Part shown: positions 26,112-34,503 of the stretch, piece by piece
How positions within the stretch are numbered: position 1 is the stretch's first letter
Layout: each line of letters starts with the position of its first letter
Assembly (NCBI RefSeq): GCF_022829545.1
Contig: NZ_JAKSYM010000303.1
Location: 1-52,755, forward strand
Length of the DNA: 52,755 nt
Source: Methylobacterium sp. J-030
GTDB taxonomy: Bacteria > Pseudomonadota > Alphaproteobacteria > Rhizobiales > Beijerinckiaceae
Reading direction: 5' to 3'
The notes under the pieces: model-generated
Database searches by the model: none
Seen by the model: only the letters and a program-made list of their open reading frames with translations
Told to the model about the DNA's origin: nothing
Position numbers and translations under genes: made by a program

Positions 26112-26797
26112 GCGCGAGCCAGAATGCCCTGCGCCAGGCAGGATCGGAACCGGCGGCCCACGAGCCCCCCTCCCGCTACGATTACATCCGCGACGGCGGC
26201 GCGATCTACGCGCGCTCCTTCGCGATGATCCGCGCCGAAGCCGATCTCGCCCGCTGGACGGGGGCCGCCGAGCGCGTGGTCGTGCGCATGATCCACGCCT
26301 GCGGCATGACCGACCTTCCGGCCGACGTGGAGATGTCGAAAGACTTCGCCGCAGCCGGCACCGCCGCGCTCCAGGGCGGGGCGCCGATCCTGTGCGACGT
26401 CCGCATGGTGGCGGACGGCGTTACCCGGGCGCGCCTGCCCGCCGCCAACCCGGTGCTCTGCACGCTGGGCGATGCCCGCGTGCCGGACCTAGCCAAGGAC
26501 CTCGGCACGACCCGCTCGGCCGCCGCCATGGAGCTGTGGCGCGCGCATCTGCCGGGCAGCGTCGTGGCGGTGGGCAACGCGCCGACCGCCCTGTTCCGCC
26601 TGCTGGAACTGCTCGACGCCGGCGTCGCGCCGCCTGCCGCGGTGATCGGCATCCCGGTGGGTTTCGTCGGGGCGGCGGAGTCGAAGGAGGCGCTGGCCCG
26701 GGACGGCCGGGTGCCGTTCGTGGTCGTCCACGGGCGGCGCGGCGGCAGCGCCATGACGGCCGCCGCCGTCAACGCGCTCGCCAGCGAGGCCGAGTGA
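26108..26797 (+). CDS. cobH: Precorrin-8X methylmutase CobH
   Basis: CobH moves the methyl group from C11 to C12 of precorrin-8X to give hydrogenobyrinic acid. The 229-residue protein contains the catalytic His in VVRMIHACGMTDL, the EMSKDFAAAG block, ILCDVRMVADGV and the C-terminal PVGFVGAAESKEAL. All are conserved. It starts in an ATGA overlap with cobG and ends in a TGATG overlap with cobI. Confidence 0.96.
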   Translation: MSASQNALRQAGSEPAAHEPPSRYDYIRDGGAIYARSFAMIRAEADLARWTGAAERVVVRMIHACGMTDLPADVEMSKDFAAAGTAALQGGAPILCDVRMVADGVTRARLPAANPVLCTLGDARVPDLAKDLGTTRSAAAMELWRAHLPGSVVAVGNAPTALFRLLELLDAGVAPPAAVIGIPVGFVGAAESKEALARDGRVPFVVVHGRRGGSAMTAAAVNALASEAE

Positions 26798-27576
26798 TGG
26801 ACGGGTTCGAACGGCTCGACGAGCCCGCCGAAGCGCTGCCAGCCGCCGTGGTGACCGGCACGCTGTACGGGGTCGGCATGGGCCCCGGCGATCCGGACCT
26901 GCTGACCGTGAAGGCCCAGCGCATCCTGACGCGGGCGCCGGTGCTGGTCCACTTCTGCAAGCAAGGCCGGCGCGGCAACGCCCGCACCATCGCGGACGCG
27001 ATCCTGCGCGATCCCGATCGCGAGCTGGCGCTGGCTTATCCCTACACGACCGAGCTCCACCCCGAGCACCCGGACTACGTGGCGGCTCTGGCCGGCTTCT
27101 ACGACGACGCGGCCGGCCGGCTCGCCGACCATCTCGGCGCGGGGCGCGACGTGGCGATCCTGTCGGAGGGCGATCCCTTCTTCTACGGCTCATTCATGCA
27201 CCTGTGGCGGCGCCTGAAGGATCGTTTCCCGGTCGAGGTGGTGCCTGGGGTCACCGGCATGTCGGGCTGCTGGACCCGGGCGGGCACGCCGATCACCTGG
27301 GGCGACGACGTCCTGACCGTCCTGCCCGCGACCCTCTCGCTCGCCATCCTCACCGAGCGCCTGCGCGGCACCGACGCCGCCGTGGTGATGAAGCTCGGCC
27401 GTCACCTGCCCAAGGTGCGCGCGGCGCTGGCCGCCGCCGGCCTCTTGGAGCGCGCGGTCTATGTCGAGCGCGGCACGATGGCGGGTGAACGCGTCGTGAT
27501 GCTGGCCGACAAGGCCGACGATGCCGCCCCCTACTTCTCCATGGTGCTGCTGCCCGGCGAGGGACGCCGGCCGTGA
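26797..27576 (+). CDS. cobI: Precorrin-2 C20-methyltransferase CobI
   Basis: An S-adenosylmethionine-dependent methyltransferase of the uroporphyrin-III methylase fold that methylates precorrin-2 at C20. The 259-residue protein has the SAM-site loop YGVGMGPGDPDLLTVKA near its N-terminus, ILSEGDPFFYGSFMHLWRRL, and VVPGVTGMSGCW. The ATG at 26797 shares one base with the cobH stop. It ends in a GTGA overlap with cobJ. Confidence 0.95.
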   Translation: MDGFERLDEPAEALPAAVVTGTLYGVGMGPGDPDLLTVKAQRILTRAPVLVHFCKQGRRGNARTIADAILRDPDRELALAYPYTTELHPEHPDYVAALAGFYDDAAGRLADHLGAGRDVAILSEGDPFFYGSFMHLWRRLKDRFPVEVVPGVTGMSGCWTRAGTPITWGDDVLTVLPATLSLAILTERLRGTDAAVVMKLGRHLPKVRAALAAAGLLERAVYVERGTMAGERVVMLADKADDAAPYFSMVLLPGEGRRP

Positions 27577-28331
27577 GCGGGACGCTGTCGGTCGTTGGCC
27601 TCGGCCCGGGCGATGACAGCCTGCTGACCGAGTCCGCGCGCCGGGCGCTCGACGCCGCGGAGGACCTCATCGGCTACCACCCCTACGTCGCTCGCGTGCC
27701 CGAGCGGCCGGGCCTGACCCGGCATGCCAGCGACAATCGGGTCGAGGTCGACCGGGCCCGCCACGCCCTTCAGCTCGCGGCCGCCGGCCGGCGGGTCGCG
27801 ATCGTCTCCGGCGGCGATCCCGGCGTCTTCGCCATGGCGGCGGCGGTGTTCGAGGCGGTGGAGCACGGAGAACCGAGCTGGCGCGACCTCGCCATCACGG
27901 TCGAGCCCGGGATCACCGCCATGCTGGCCGCCGCGGCGCGGCTCGGCGCCCCGCTCGGCGGCGACTTCTGCGCCCTGTCGCTCTCGGACAACCTGAAGCC
28001 CTGGCCGGTGGTGACGGCTCGTCTGGAGGCGGTGCTGCGCGCCGATCTGGTCGTGGCCCTGTACAACCCGATCTCGTCCGCGCGGCCCTGGCAGCTCGGC
28101 GCCGCCCTGGAGATCGCGGCCGGCATCCGCGCCCCGGAGACGCCGGTGATGTTCGCCCGCGCGATCAGCCGGCCCGACGAGGCGATCCGGGTGACCACGC
28201 TGGCCGACGCGCCCGCGGCACCGGCCGATATGGCGACCCTGGTGATCCTCGGCGCCTCGACGACGCGGCTGATCCCCCGATCCGGTCGTCCGCCTTTTGT
28301 CTACACCGCGCGCAAGGTGGAGGCGGCGTGA
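27573..28331 (+). CDS. cobJ: Precorrin-3B C17-methyltransferase CobJ
   Basis: CobJ methylates C17 and drives ring contraction to precorrin-4. The 252-residue protein begins with GTG in a GTGA overlap with cobI. It shows the SAM-binding VVGLGPGDDSLLTESA, AIVSGGDPGVFAMAAAVFE, VEPGITAMLAAAARLGAPLG and the LYNPISSARPWQ block. Its last 31 nt overlap the end of the convergent cobK. Confidence 0.95.
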   Translation: MSGTLSVVGLGPGDDSLLTESARRALDAAEDLIGYHPYVARVPERPGLTRHASDNRVEVDRARHALQLAAAGRRVAIVSGGDPGVFAMAAAVFEAVEHGEPSWRDLAITVEPGITAMLAAAARLGAPLGGDFCALSLSDNLKPWPVVTARLEAVLRADLVVALYNPISSARPWQLGAALEIAAGIRAPETPVMFARAISRPDEAIRVTTLADAPAAPADMATLVILGASTTRLIPRSGRPPFVYTARKVEAA

Positions 28332-29080
28332 GCGTCGGCGTCGAGCCAGCGGAGCACCCCGGCCGTATCGGCCACGCTCGGGACATCGGGCTTGTCCGGC
28401 CGGCGGACCATCACCACGGGGATCGCCAGGGCGCGCGCCGCCGCGATCTTGCCATAGGTCGCCGCCCCGCCGGAATTCTTGCTGACCACGATCTCGATGC
28501 CGGCCGCCTGCATCAGCGCGGCCTCGGCCTCCGCGTCGAAGGGGCCGCGGGCCTCGATGGCCGTGAGATGCGGCACCGGCAGGACATCCCCGAGCGGCTC
28601 GACCGTGCGCGCCCAGTAGGCGTGCTGCGGTGCCGCCGCGAAGGCCCCGGCCTCCTGCCGGCCGACCGTCAGGAACACGCGCCGGGGCGCGGAGCCGAGC
28701 GCCGCGACGGCGGCCGGCATGCTCTCGACCTCGGTCCAGCGATCACCGGGCGCGAGGCTCCAGGCCGGACGGCGGATCGCGAGCAGCGGCACCCCCGCCA
28801 GGGCCGCCGCGCCGGCGGCGTTGTCCGAGATCCGGGCCGCGAAGGGATGCGTGGCGTCGATCAGCCGGTCGATCTTGTCCGACCGCAGGTATCGCGCGAG
28901 GCCCTCGGCGCCCCCGAAGCCGCCGCTCCGCGTGGGGACAGGCTCCGGTTTCGGCGCTGCGGTCCGGCCCGCCAGCGACAGCATCACGGACAGATCGTCC
29001 CGCCCGGCGAGCGCGCGCACCAGGGCGCTGGCCTCCCCGGTCCCGCCGAGGATCAGAATCCGCGTCACGCCATCCGTCAT
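28301..29080 (-). CDS. cobK: Precorrin-6A reductase CobK
   Basis: CobK uses NADPH to reduce precorrin-6A. The 259-residue protein starts MTDGVTRILILGGTGEASAL with a Rossmann GGTGE motif, then IDATHPFAARISDNA and the C-terminal IVVSKNSGGAATYGKIAAA, all family signatures. The ATG at 29080 is preferred over 29095 because the family starts just before the first beta strand. It is the only cob gene on the minus strand. It overlaps cobJ tail-to-tail by 31 nt and its start is 13 nt from the divergent cobL start, so it needs its own promoter inside cobL. Confidence 0.94.
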   Translation of the reverse strand: MTDGVTRILILGGTGEASALVRALAGRDDLSVMLSLAGRTAAPKPEPVPTRSGGFGGAEGLARYLRSDKIDRLIDATHPFAARISDNAAGAAALAGVPLLAIRRPAWSLAPGDRWTEVESMPAAVAALGSAPRRVFLTVGRQEAGAFAAAPQHAYWARTVEPLGDVLPVPHLTAIEARGPFDAEAEAALMQAAGIEIVVSKNSGGAATYGKIAAARALAIPVVMVRRPDKPDVPSVADTAGVLRWLDADAHAASTLRAV

Positions 29081-29093
29081 GAGCGCCTTGTCC

Positions 29094-30326
29094 ATGAGCG
29101 GTGAGGTCCTGTCGAGCCGACCCGAGGCCGGACGCTGGCTGTCGATCATCGGCATCGGCGAGGACGGGCGCTCCGGCCTCATACCCGCCGCGGCCGAGGC
29201 GCTGGATTCCGCCCGCGTCGTCTACGGAGGGCGCCGCCACCTGACACTGGCCGGTGCCCTCGCGGCTGAGACCCGGTCCTGGCCCAGCCCAATCCACACG
29301 GCCTATCCAGACATCCTGGCCCGCCGGGGCGAGCCCACCTGCATCCTCGCGACCGGCGATCCGTTCCATTACGGCATCGGCGCTGAGATCGCCCGCCTCG
29401 TCCCGCCGGGCGAGATCCGGGCATTCCCGCAGCCCTCCGCGTTCAGCCTCGCCTGCGCCCGGCTCGGCTGGCCGCTGGCCGAATGCGGCCTCGTCACCCT
29501 CCACGGCCGGGCGCTCGCGCGGATTGTGCCGCATCTCCAGCCGGGGGCGCGGCTGCTGGTCCTGTCCTGGGACGGCGCGACGCCGGGGGCGCTGGCGGCC
29601 CTGCTCGCCGAGCGCGGTTTCGGCGATTCCACCGTGACGGTGCTGGAGGCGATGGGCGGCCCGCGCGAGCGGATCCGCGCGGCGCGCGCCGACGCCTTCG
29701 ATGTCGCGGGCATCGATCCGCTCAACACCGTGGCGATCGCCGTGGCCGGTGCGGGCCGCGCGCTGCCCCTCGCGCCCGGCCTCGACGACGCCCTGTTCGA
29801 CAATGACGGGCAGCTCACCAAGGCCGAGATCCGGGCTCTGACCCTGGCGGCTCTGCGCCCGCATCCGAACCTGCACCTGTGGGACATCGGAGCCGGCGCG
29901 GGCTCAATCGCGATCGAATGGATGCTGCGCCATCCGAGCCTGCGCGCCACGGCCGTGGAGGCCCGGCCGGACCGGGCCGAGCGCATCCGGCGCAATGCCG
30001 AACAGCTGGGTGTGCCGGACCTCGCCGTGGTGACCGGCGCCGCGCCGGCGGCGCTCATCGCGTTGCCGCTCCCGGATACGGTGTTCGTCGGCGGCGGGGT
30101 CTCGGAGCCGGGCGTCCTCCCCGCCGTGCTGGAGGCCCTCCGGCCGGGCGGGCGGTGCGTCGCCAATGCGGTGACGCTGGAGGGCGAGGCGACCCTGCTC
30201 GGGGCCTTCGCGGCCCGGGGCGGCAGCCTGCGCCGCTTCTCCGTCGAGCGGGCGAGCCCTGTGGGCGGCCTGCACGGCTGGCGGCCCGCCATGCCGGTCA
30301 CCCAATGGGCTTGGACCAAGCCATGA
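29094..30326 (+). CDS. cobL: Precorrin-6Y C5,15-methyltransferase (decarboxylating) CobL
   Basis: A fusion of CbiE-like and CbiT-like domains that methylates C5 and C15 and removes the C12 acetate carboxyl. The 410-residue protein starts [20 protein letters not shown]; an ATG five codons upstream at 29079 is also possible. The N-terminal half has IGIGEDG and [16 protein letters not shown]; the C-terminal half has the Rossmann methyltransferase motif [16 protein letters not shown]. It ends in an ATGA overlap with cobE. Confidence 0.95.
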   Translation: MSGEVLSSRPEAGRWLSIIGIGEDGRSGLIPAAAEALDSARVVYGGRRHLTLAGALAAETRSWPSPIHTAYPDILARRGEPTCILATGDPFHYGIGAEIARLVPPGEIRAFPQPSAFSLACARLGWPLAECGLVTLHGRALARIVPHLQPGARLLVLSWDGATPGALAALLAERGFGDSTVTVLEAMGGPRERIRAARADAFDVAGIDPLNTVAIAVAGAGRALPLAPGLDDALFDNDGQLTKAEIRALTLAALRPHPNLHLWDIGAGAGSIAIEWMLRHPSLRATAVEARPDRAERIRRNAEQLGVPDLAVVTGAAPAALIALPLPDTVFVGGGVSEPGVLPAVLEALRPGGRCVANAVTLEGEATLLGAFAARGGSLRRFSVERASPVGGLHGWRPAMPVTQWAWTKP

Positions 30327-30727
30327 CCGGATGCCTCGTCGCCGGAATCGGGTTTCGCCGCGGCACAGGCGCCGACGAGATCGCGGCGCTGATCGCCCGC
30401 GCCCTCGAACGGGTCGGCGCCGAACGAGCCGCGCTGACCGCCATCGCCACGGCGGCCGACCGGGCAGCGGAACCGGCGGTGACGGCGGCTGCGGCGCGGT
30501 TCGGCCTGTCGCCCCGCCCGATCGCCCCGGACGCGCTGGAAGCCCGCGACGCCGAACTCGCGACGCGATCCGCGCGGATCGAGCATCTGCGCGGGGTGGG
30601 CTCCCTGGCGGAGGCGGCGGCTCTGGCGGCGGCCGGTCCGGACAGCCGTCTCGCCCTTCCCCGGATCGCCAGCGGCGGCGCCACCTGCGCGCTCGCCCGC
30701 GGCCAGACCACGATGCCCGCAGCATGA
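30323..30727 (+). CDS. cobE: Cobalamin biosynthesis protein CobE (CbiG C-terminal-like)
   Basis: A 134-residue protein matching the CobE/CbiG C-terminal family: [20 protein letters not shown] at the start and [20 protein letters not shown] near the end. CobE is associated with the aerobic pathway but its exact step is unclear. The start at 30323 lies in an ATGA overlap with cobL; an in-frame ATG at 30305 is less likely. The end overlaps cobM by ATGA. Confidence 0.9.
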   Translation: MTGCLVAGIGFRRGTGADEIAALIARALERVGAERAALTAIATAADRAAEPAVTAAAARFGLSPRPIAPDALEARDAELATRSARIEHLRGVGSLAEAAALAAAGPDSRLALPRIASGGATCALARGQTTMPAA

Positions 30728-31500
30728 CCGTCCACTTCATCGGCGCCGGCCCCGGCGCGGCCGACCTCATCACGGTCCGCGGCCGCGACCGCGTCGCCGC
30801 CTGCCCGGTCTGCCTCTATGCCGGCTCCCTGGTGGCGCCCGAGATCCTCGGCTGGTGCCCGCCGGGCGCCCGGATCGTCGATACCGCCCCCCTCGACCTT
30901 GACGCCATCCTGGCGGAGATCGCGGCGGCGCACGCCGCCGGCCAGGACGTCGCCCGGCTGCATTCGGGGGATCTGTCGATCTGGAGCGCGCTGGCCGAGC
31001 AGATGCGCCGGCTCGACGGGCTGGGCATCCCCTACACGGTGACGCCCGGCGTCCCGGCCTTCGCGGCGGCGGCGGCCGTCCTCCGGCGGGAGTTGACCGT
31101 GCCGGGGCTGGCGCAATCCGTCGTCCTGACCCGCACCTCCGGCCGGGCGAGCGCCATGCCCGAGCGCGAGACCCTGGCAGCCTTCGCGGCGACCGGCGCC
31201 ACGCTGGCGATCCATCTCTCCATCCACGTGATCGAGCGGGTCGCGTCCGAGCTGATCCCGTTCTACGGACCGTCCTGTCCGGCCGCCGCGGTGTTCCGCG
31301 CCTCCTGGCCGGACGAGCGGGTGCTGAGGGCCGATCTCGCCACGCTGCCCGCCCAGGTGGCGGCGGCCGGCCTCGAACGCACGGCGCTGATCCTCGTCGG
31401 GCCGGCGCTCGGCGCCCGCGATTTCCGCGAGAGCGCGCTCTACGCCGCCGATTACGACCGGCGCTACCGACCCGGCGGAACGGTCGGGGGGCGGACGTGA
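30724..31500 (+). CDS. cobM: Precorrin-4 C11-methyltransferase CobM
   Basis: A 258-residue SAM-dependent methyltransferase acting on precorrin-4 at C11. Signatures are [54 protein letters not shown] and [12 protein letters not shown]. The start lies in an ATGA overlap with cobE, the end in a GTGA overlap with cobB. Confidence 0.96.
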   Translation: MTVHFIGAGPGAADLITVRGRDRVAACPVCLYAGSLVAPEILGWCPPGARIVDTAPLDLDAILAEIAAAHAAGQDVARLHSGDLSIWSALAEQMRRLDGLGIPYTVTPGVPAFAAAAAVLRRELTVPGLAQSVVLTRTSGRASAMPERETLAAFAATGATLAIHLSIHVIERVASELIPFYGPSCPAAAVFRASWPDERVLRADLATLPAQVAAAGLERTALILVGPALGARDFRESALYAADYDRRYRPGGTVGGRT

Positions 31501-32816
31501 GCGCCCCGGGTCTCCTCGTCGCGGCGCCGCGGTCGAGTTCCGGCAAGACCACCGTGGCACTTGCCCTGATGCGCGCCCTGACCCGCCGGGGCCTGCGGGT
31601 GCGCGCCGCGAAATGCGGGCCGGACTACATCGATCCGGCCTTCCATCAGGCGGCGACCGGACGGCCGAGCTTCAACCTCGACAGCTTCGCCATGGCGCCG
31701 CCCCTGCTCGATGCCCTGGCGTACGCGACGACGGCCGATGCCGACATCGTGATCGCCGAAGGCTCCATGGGCCTGTTCGACGGGGTTCGGGCCGCCGAGA
31801 GCCGGACCGGTGCGAATGCCGACATCGCCGCCCGCTACGGCTGGCCGGTGGTGCTGGTGGTGGACGTCTCCGGGGCGGCGCAATCGGCCGCCGCGGTGGC
31901 TTTGGGCTGCCGGCTCTACGATCCGCGGATCACAATCGCAGGCGTGATCCTGAACAAGGTGGCCAGCGCCCGCCATCGCCGCCTCGTGGAGGCCGGGATG
32001 GAGCGCGCCGGGCTGCCGGTGCTGGGCGCGCTGATGCGCGACGCCCAACTGGTCCTGCCCGAGCGCCATCTCGGCCTGGTCCAGGCCGGCGAGACCGCCG
32101 ATCTAGAGGCACGCCTCGACCGGCTCGCCGATCTCGCGCTGGCCGGCATCGCCCTCGACGCCGTCATCGCCGCGGCCGGCGGCGGCGTGCCGGACGTCGG
32201 GGGGGCCCTACCCCCACCGCCCGGCCAGCGTATCGCGGTGGCGCGGGACGCAGCCTTCAGCTTCCTCTATCCGCATCTCGAAGCCGGCTGGCGCATGGCG
32301 GGTGTCGAACTGGTCCCGTTCTCGCCCCTCGCGGACGAACCGCCGCCGGCGGATTGTGATGTCTGCTGGTTGCCCGGCGGCTATCCTGAGTTGCATGCCG
32401 GTCACCTTGCCGGCGCCGCGACATTCCTCGAGGGCCTGCGCGCGTTCGCGCGGACCCGCCCGGTCCACGGCGAGTGCGGCGGCTACATGGTCCTCGGGCA
32501 TTCCCTCGAGGATGCCGAGGGCATCACCCATGCGATGGCGGGTCTGCTGCCGGTGGCGACGTCGTACCGCCGGCGCAAGCTGCATCTCGGCTATCGGGTC
32601 GCGCACCTGTGCGGCGACGGGCTGCTCGGTCGGCGCGGGACCCGGCTCGTCGGCCACGAGTTCCACTATGCCAGCGAAGTGTCGCCGACGGCCCCGGCAC
32701 CGGACGCCCTCGCCCATGTCGCGGATGCGGAGGGCGCCGATCTCGGCTTCGCCGGGCACCGAATCGGCCACGTTTCCGGAAGCTTCTTTCACCTCATCGC
32801 CGGGGATCCGGCCTGA
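31497..32816 (+). CDS. cobB: Hydrogenobyrinic acid a,c-diamide synthase CobB
   Basis: CobB amidates the a and c side chains using glutamine and ATP before cobalt insertion. The 439-residue protein has the P-loop [15 protein letters not shown], the substrate block [20 protein letters not shown], and a C-terminal class I-like glutaminase domain with nucleophile Cys in [11 protein letters not shown] and a His in GHEFHYA. It begins with GTG in a GTGA overlap with cobM. cobA, often found between cobM and cobB, is absent. It is the last gene of the operon; a small hairpin follows. Confidence 0.96.
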   Translation: MSAPGLLVAAPRSSSGKTTVALALMRALTRRGLRVRAAKCGPDYIDPAFHQAATGRPSFNLDSFAMAPPLLDALAYATTADADIVIAEGSMGLFDGVRAAESRTGANADIAARYGWPVVLVVDVSGAAQSAAAVALGCRLYDPRITIAGVILNKVASARHRRLVEAGMERAGLPVLGALMRDAQLVLPERHLGLVQAGETADLEARLDRLADLALAGIALDAVIAAAGGGVPDVGGALPPPPGQRIAVARDAAFSFLYPHLEAGWRMAGVELVPFSPLADEPPPADCDVCWLPGGYPELHAGHLAGAATFLEGLRAFARTRPVHGECGGYMVLGHSLEDAEGITHAMAGLLPVATSYRRRKLHLGYRVAHLCGDGLLGRRGTRLVGHEFHYASEVSPTAPAPDALAHVADAEGADLGFAGHRIGHVSGSFFHLIAGDPA

Positions 32817-32828
32817 GACGACCGGGGC

Positions 32829-32845
32829 CGCCGAAACTTTCGGCG
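32829..32845. terminator. Small hairpin after cobB
   Basis: CGCCG-AAACTTT-CGGCG forms a 5-bp stem with a 7-nt loop, 12 nt after the cobB stop and between convergent genes. It is weak but well placed. Confidence 0.4.
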
Positions 32846-32939
32846 AACCGCGGGCCGAGGGCAAAAACTATAGTTCTGGGGTGCTAATTAGTATCGCGCC
32901 GGCAACCATATCGGCGGACAGCGCCTCGAAAGGCCGACA

Positions 32940-33347
32940 TCAAGCGAGATCGCTCGAAGGCGCGGTTTCGCGCACCTGCGCGAGGCGCGCGGCGCTGCGG
33001 ACCAGCGCCAGCACGTCCCGGCGCATCTGCTCATCCTCGATCTGCGCGTAGGCGCGCAGCAGCTCGATCGCGCCGTGGCCGCTGAGGAAGCCGAACACGT
33101 CTTCCTGTGTGTTGGCGCGGGGCTCGCTCTCCTCGAAGAATGCCGAGACCGGGACATCGAGAAGGCGCGCGATCTCGCGAAGCCGCCCGGCGCCGACCCG
33201 GTTCTGGCCCTTCTCGTATTTCTGCACCTGCTGGAAGGTGACGCCCACCGCATTGCCCAGGGCGGTCTGGCTCATGCCCCGGGCCTTTCGCAGGGCGGTG
33301 ATCCGGATGCCAACCAAGCGATCGACATCCGTCGTCTGCTTCGGCAT
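32940..33347 (-). CDS. XRE-family transcriptional regulator
   Basis: A 135-residue DNA-binding protein with a Cro/C1-type helix-turn-helix at about residues 12-70: RITALRKARGMSQTALGNAV, GVTFQQVQKYEKGQNRVGAG. A short acidic C-terminal helix region follows (QIEDEQMRRDVLALVRSA). This architecture is common in alphaproteobacterial SinR/HipB-like regulators; targets are unknown. MPKQTTDVDRL at 33347 is taken as start because upstream in-frame sequence is Arg/Lys/Pro-rich without pattern. It is convergent with cobB and divergent from the monooxygenase gene. Confidence 0.85.
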   Translation of the reverse strand: MPKQTTDVDRLVGIRITALRKARGMSQTALGNAVGVTFQQVQKYEKGQNRVGAGRLREIARLLDVPVSAFFEESEPRANTQEDVFGFLSGHGAIELLRAYAQIEDEQMRRDVLALVRSAARLAQVRETAPSSDLA

Positions 33348-33726
33348 CGCCTGACCCGGTGTATCCTTCTCGCCTGAGGTGAGTGCATCCTGTTCCGGAC
33401 GCGCCGTCTTCCCCTCACCGTCGCGCCGCTTCACCGTCCGTCCCGCCTTCCGAAATCGTGAAATTGGATCGTACGGCTTTGAGTTCGCCGAGGGCACAAC
33501 ACCGTCCTGCGGAACATACCGACCGCGCCACAATAGGACACCAAGTCATCAAGCTGTGCAAGTCGAAGACTACATCTTCTAGTTTAACCACTCTAAACTC
33601 TGCAACATTGTTGCTGAAATGTCGACTTTCTCGCAGCCGCATTCATGCGGTGCGCCGCGTCGCCGCGCCGGGGCGCGCACGCGCGGAGAAACCGCTAGGA
33701 GAGTCGTTTCCGCGGAGGGAAATCAC
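33348..33726. other. Divergent regulatory region, relatively AT-rich
   Basis: This 379-bp gap lies between the divergent XRE and heme-monooxygenase-like genes. The part from about 33520 to 33625 is clearly more AT-rich than its surroundings and probably holds promoters for one or both genes. I see no gene in it. Confidence 0.5.
33582..33598. promoter_or_regulatory. Possible operator, GTTTA-N7-TAAAC
   Basis: A 17-bp interrupted palindrome lies in the AT-rich part of the gap, 128 nt before the monooxygenase start. Its TTTA...TAAA pattern resembles Irr/iron-control elements of rhizobia, which would fit a heme-degrading enzyme. The match is only partial. Confidence 0.25.
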
Positions 33727-34074
33727 ATGTTCATCGCGATGAATCGCTTCAAGGTCGTCAAGGACGCGACGGCGGACTTCGAGGCCGTCTGGCTCGGGCG
33801 CGACAGCCATCTCGGTGAGATGGAGGGATTCGTGGAATTCCACCTTCTGCGCGGCCCTGAGCACGAGGACCACGTCCTCTATGCATCGCACACGATCTGG
33901 CGATCACGCTCCGATTTCGAGGCTTGGACGCGCTCGGAGCAGTTCAGGAAGGCCCACGGCCGCGTGCCCACCACCAAGCCGCTCTATTTGGGCCATCCAC
34001 AGTTCGAAGGTTTCGAGGCGATCCAAACCGTGGGCGGTGCCGGCTCCGACCGGGAACACGCCGACGCGGTCTGA
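33727..34074 (+). CDS. Antibiotic-biosynthesis-monooxygenase-fold protein, heme-degrading type
   Basis: A 115-residue dimeric alpha-beta barrel (ABM) protein. It starts MFIAMNRFKVVKDATADFEA, with Asn6 as in IsdG-like and HmoA-like enzymes. The second half has SHTIWRSRSDFEAWTRSEQF and RKAHGRVP, supplying the conserved Trp and His. The Asn-Trp-His set suggests heme binding and oxidative degradation for iron release, though many ABM proteins of unknown substrate share it. The start follows GGAGGGAAATC. It is monocistronic. Confidence 0.8.
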   Translation: MFIAMNRFKVVKDATADFEAVWLGRDSHLGEMEGFVEFHLLRGPEHEDHVLYASHTIWRSRSDFEAWTRSEQFRKAHGRVPTTKPLYLGHPQFEGFEAIQTVGGAGSDREHADAV

Positions 34075-34503
34075 TCGAGTCGGCCCGGTATCCGCCACCC
34101 GGTGGACGCCGACCCGAACACAGGTGTTACGGCTGGCACGGCTTCGGGGATCCATGCCCGGTCGCCGCGCCGGCCTCGGCGCAGGCGCCTCGACCTGTCA
34201 CGCCGGAGGCACCCCGACCGAATATCCCCATCGGTTGTACTTTTCGACTAGGATAACGCGCCTGAATTGAACGGCGCGAGGTGTGCGAAGTACGTATTCA
34301 ATGGATTGCCATTTGTCATGTGGCGAACAGCGGATTTCAGTTAATCGTTCATTGCCGGTTTAGTCCGTGCGTACTAGACCGGGGCGGTTCGGAAAGAATG
34401 GGTTCGTGATTCTCCGGGCGCGCCGCTTGCTCCGTCACCGGTACAGGCCGGCACTGAAACACGCTCTGTTTCAGACTGGTACAAAGTCCGATCAAGACGG
34501 GAC
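34075..34503. other. Intergenic region upstream of the EPS-priming gene
   Basis: A 429-bp gap. From about 34235 it is AT-rich for this genome and likely carries the promoter. It contains CAGTTAA at 34338 and ACTAGACCG at 34373, both also found upstream of the Wzz gene, and a hairpin just before the start. No gene is seen. Confidence 0.5.
34454..34474 (+). other. Hairpin in the 5' leader of the glycosylphosphotransferase gene
   Basis: CTGAAACA and its complement form a perfect 8-bp stem with a 5-nt loop, 29 nt before the GTG start. It is placed to affect translation or act as an operator; there is no direct proof. Confidence 0.4.
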
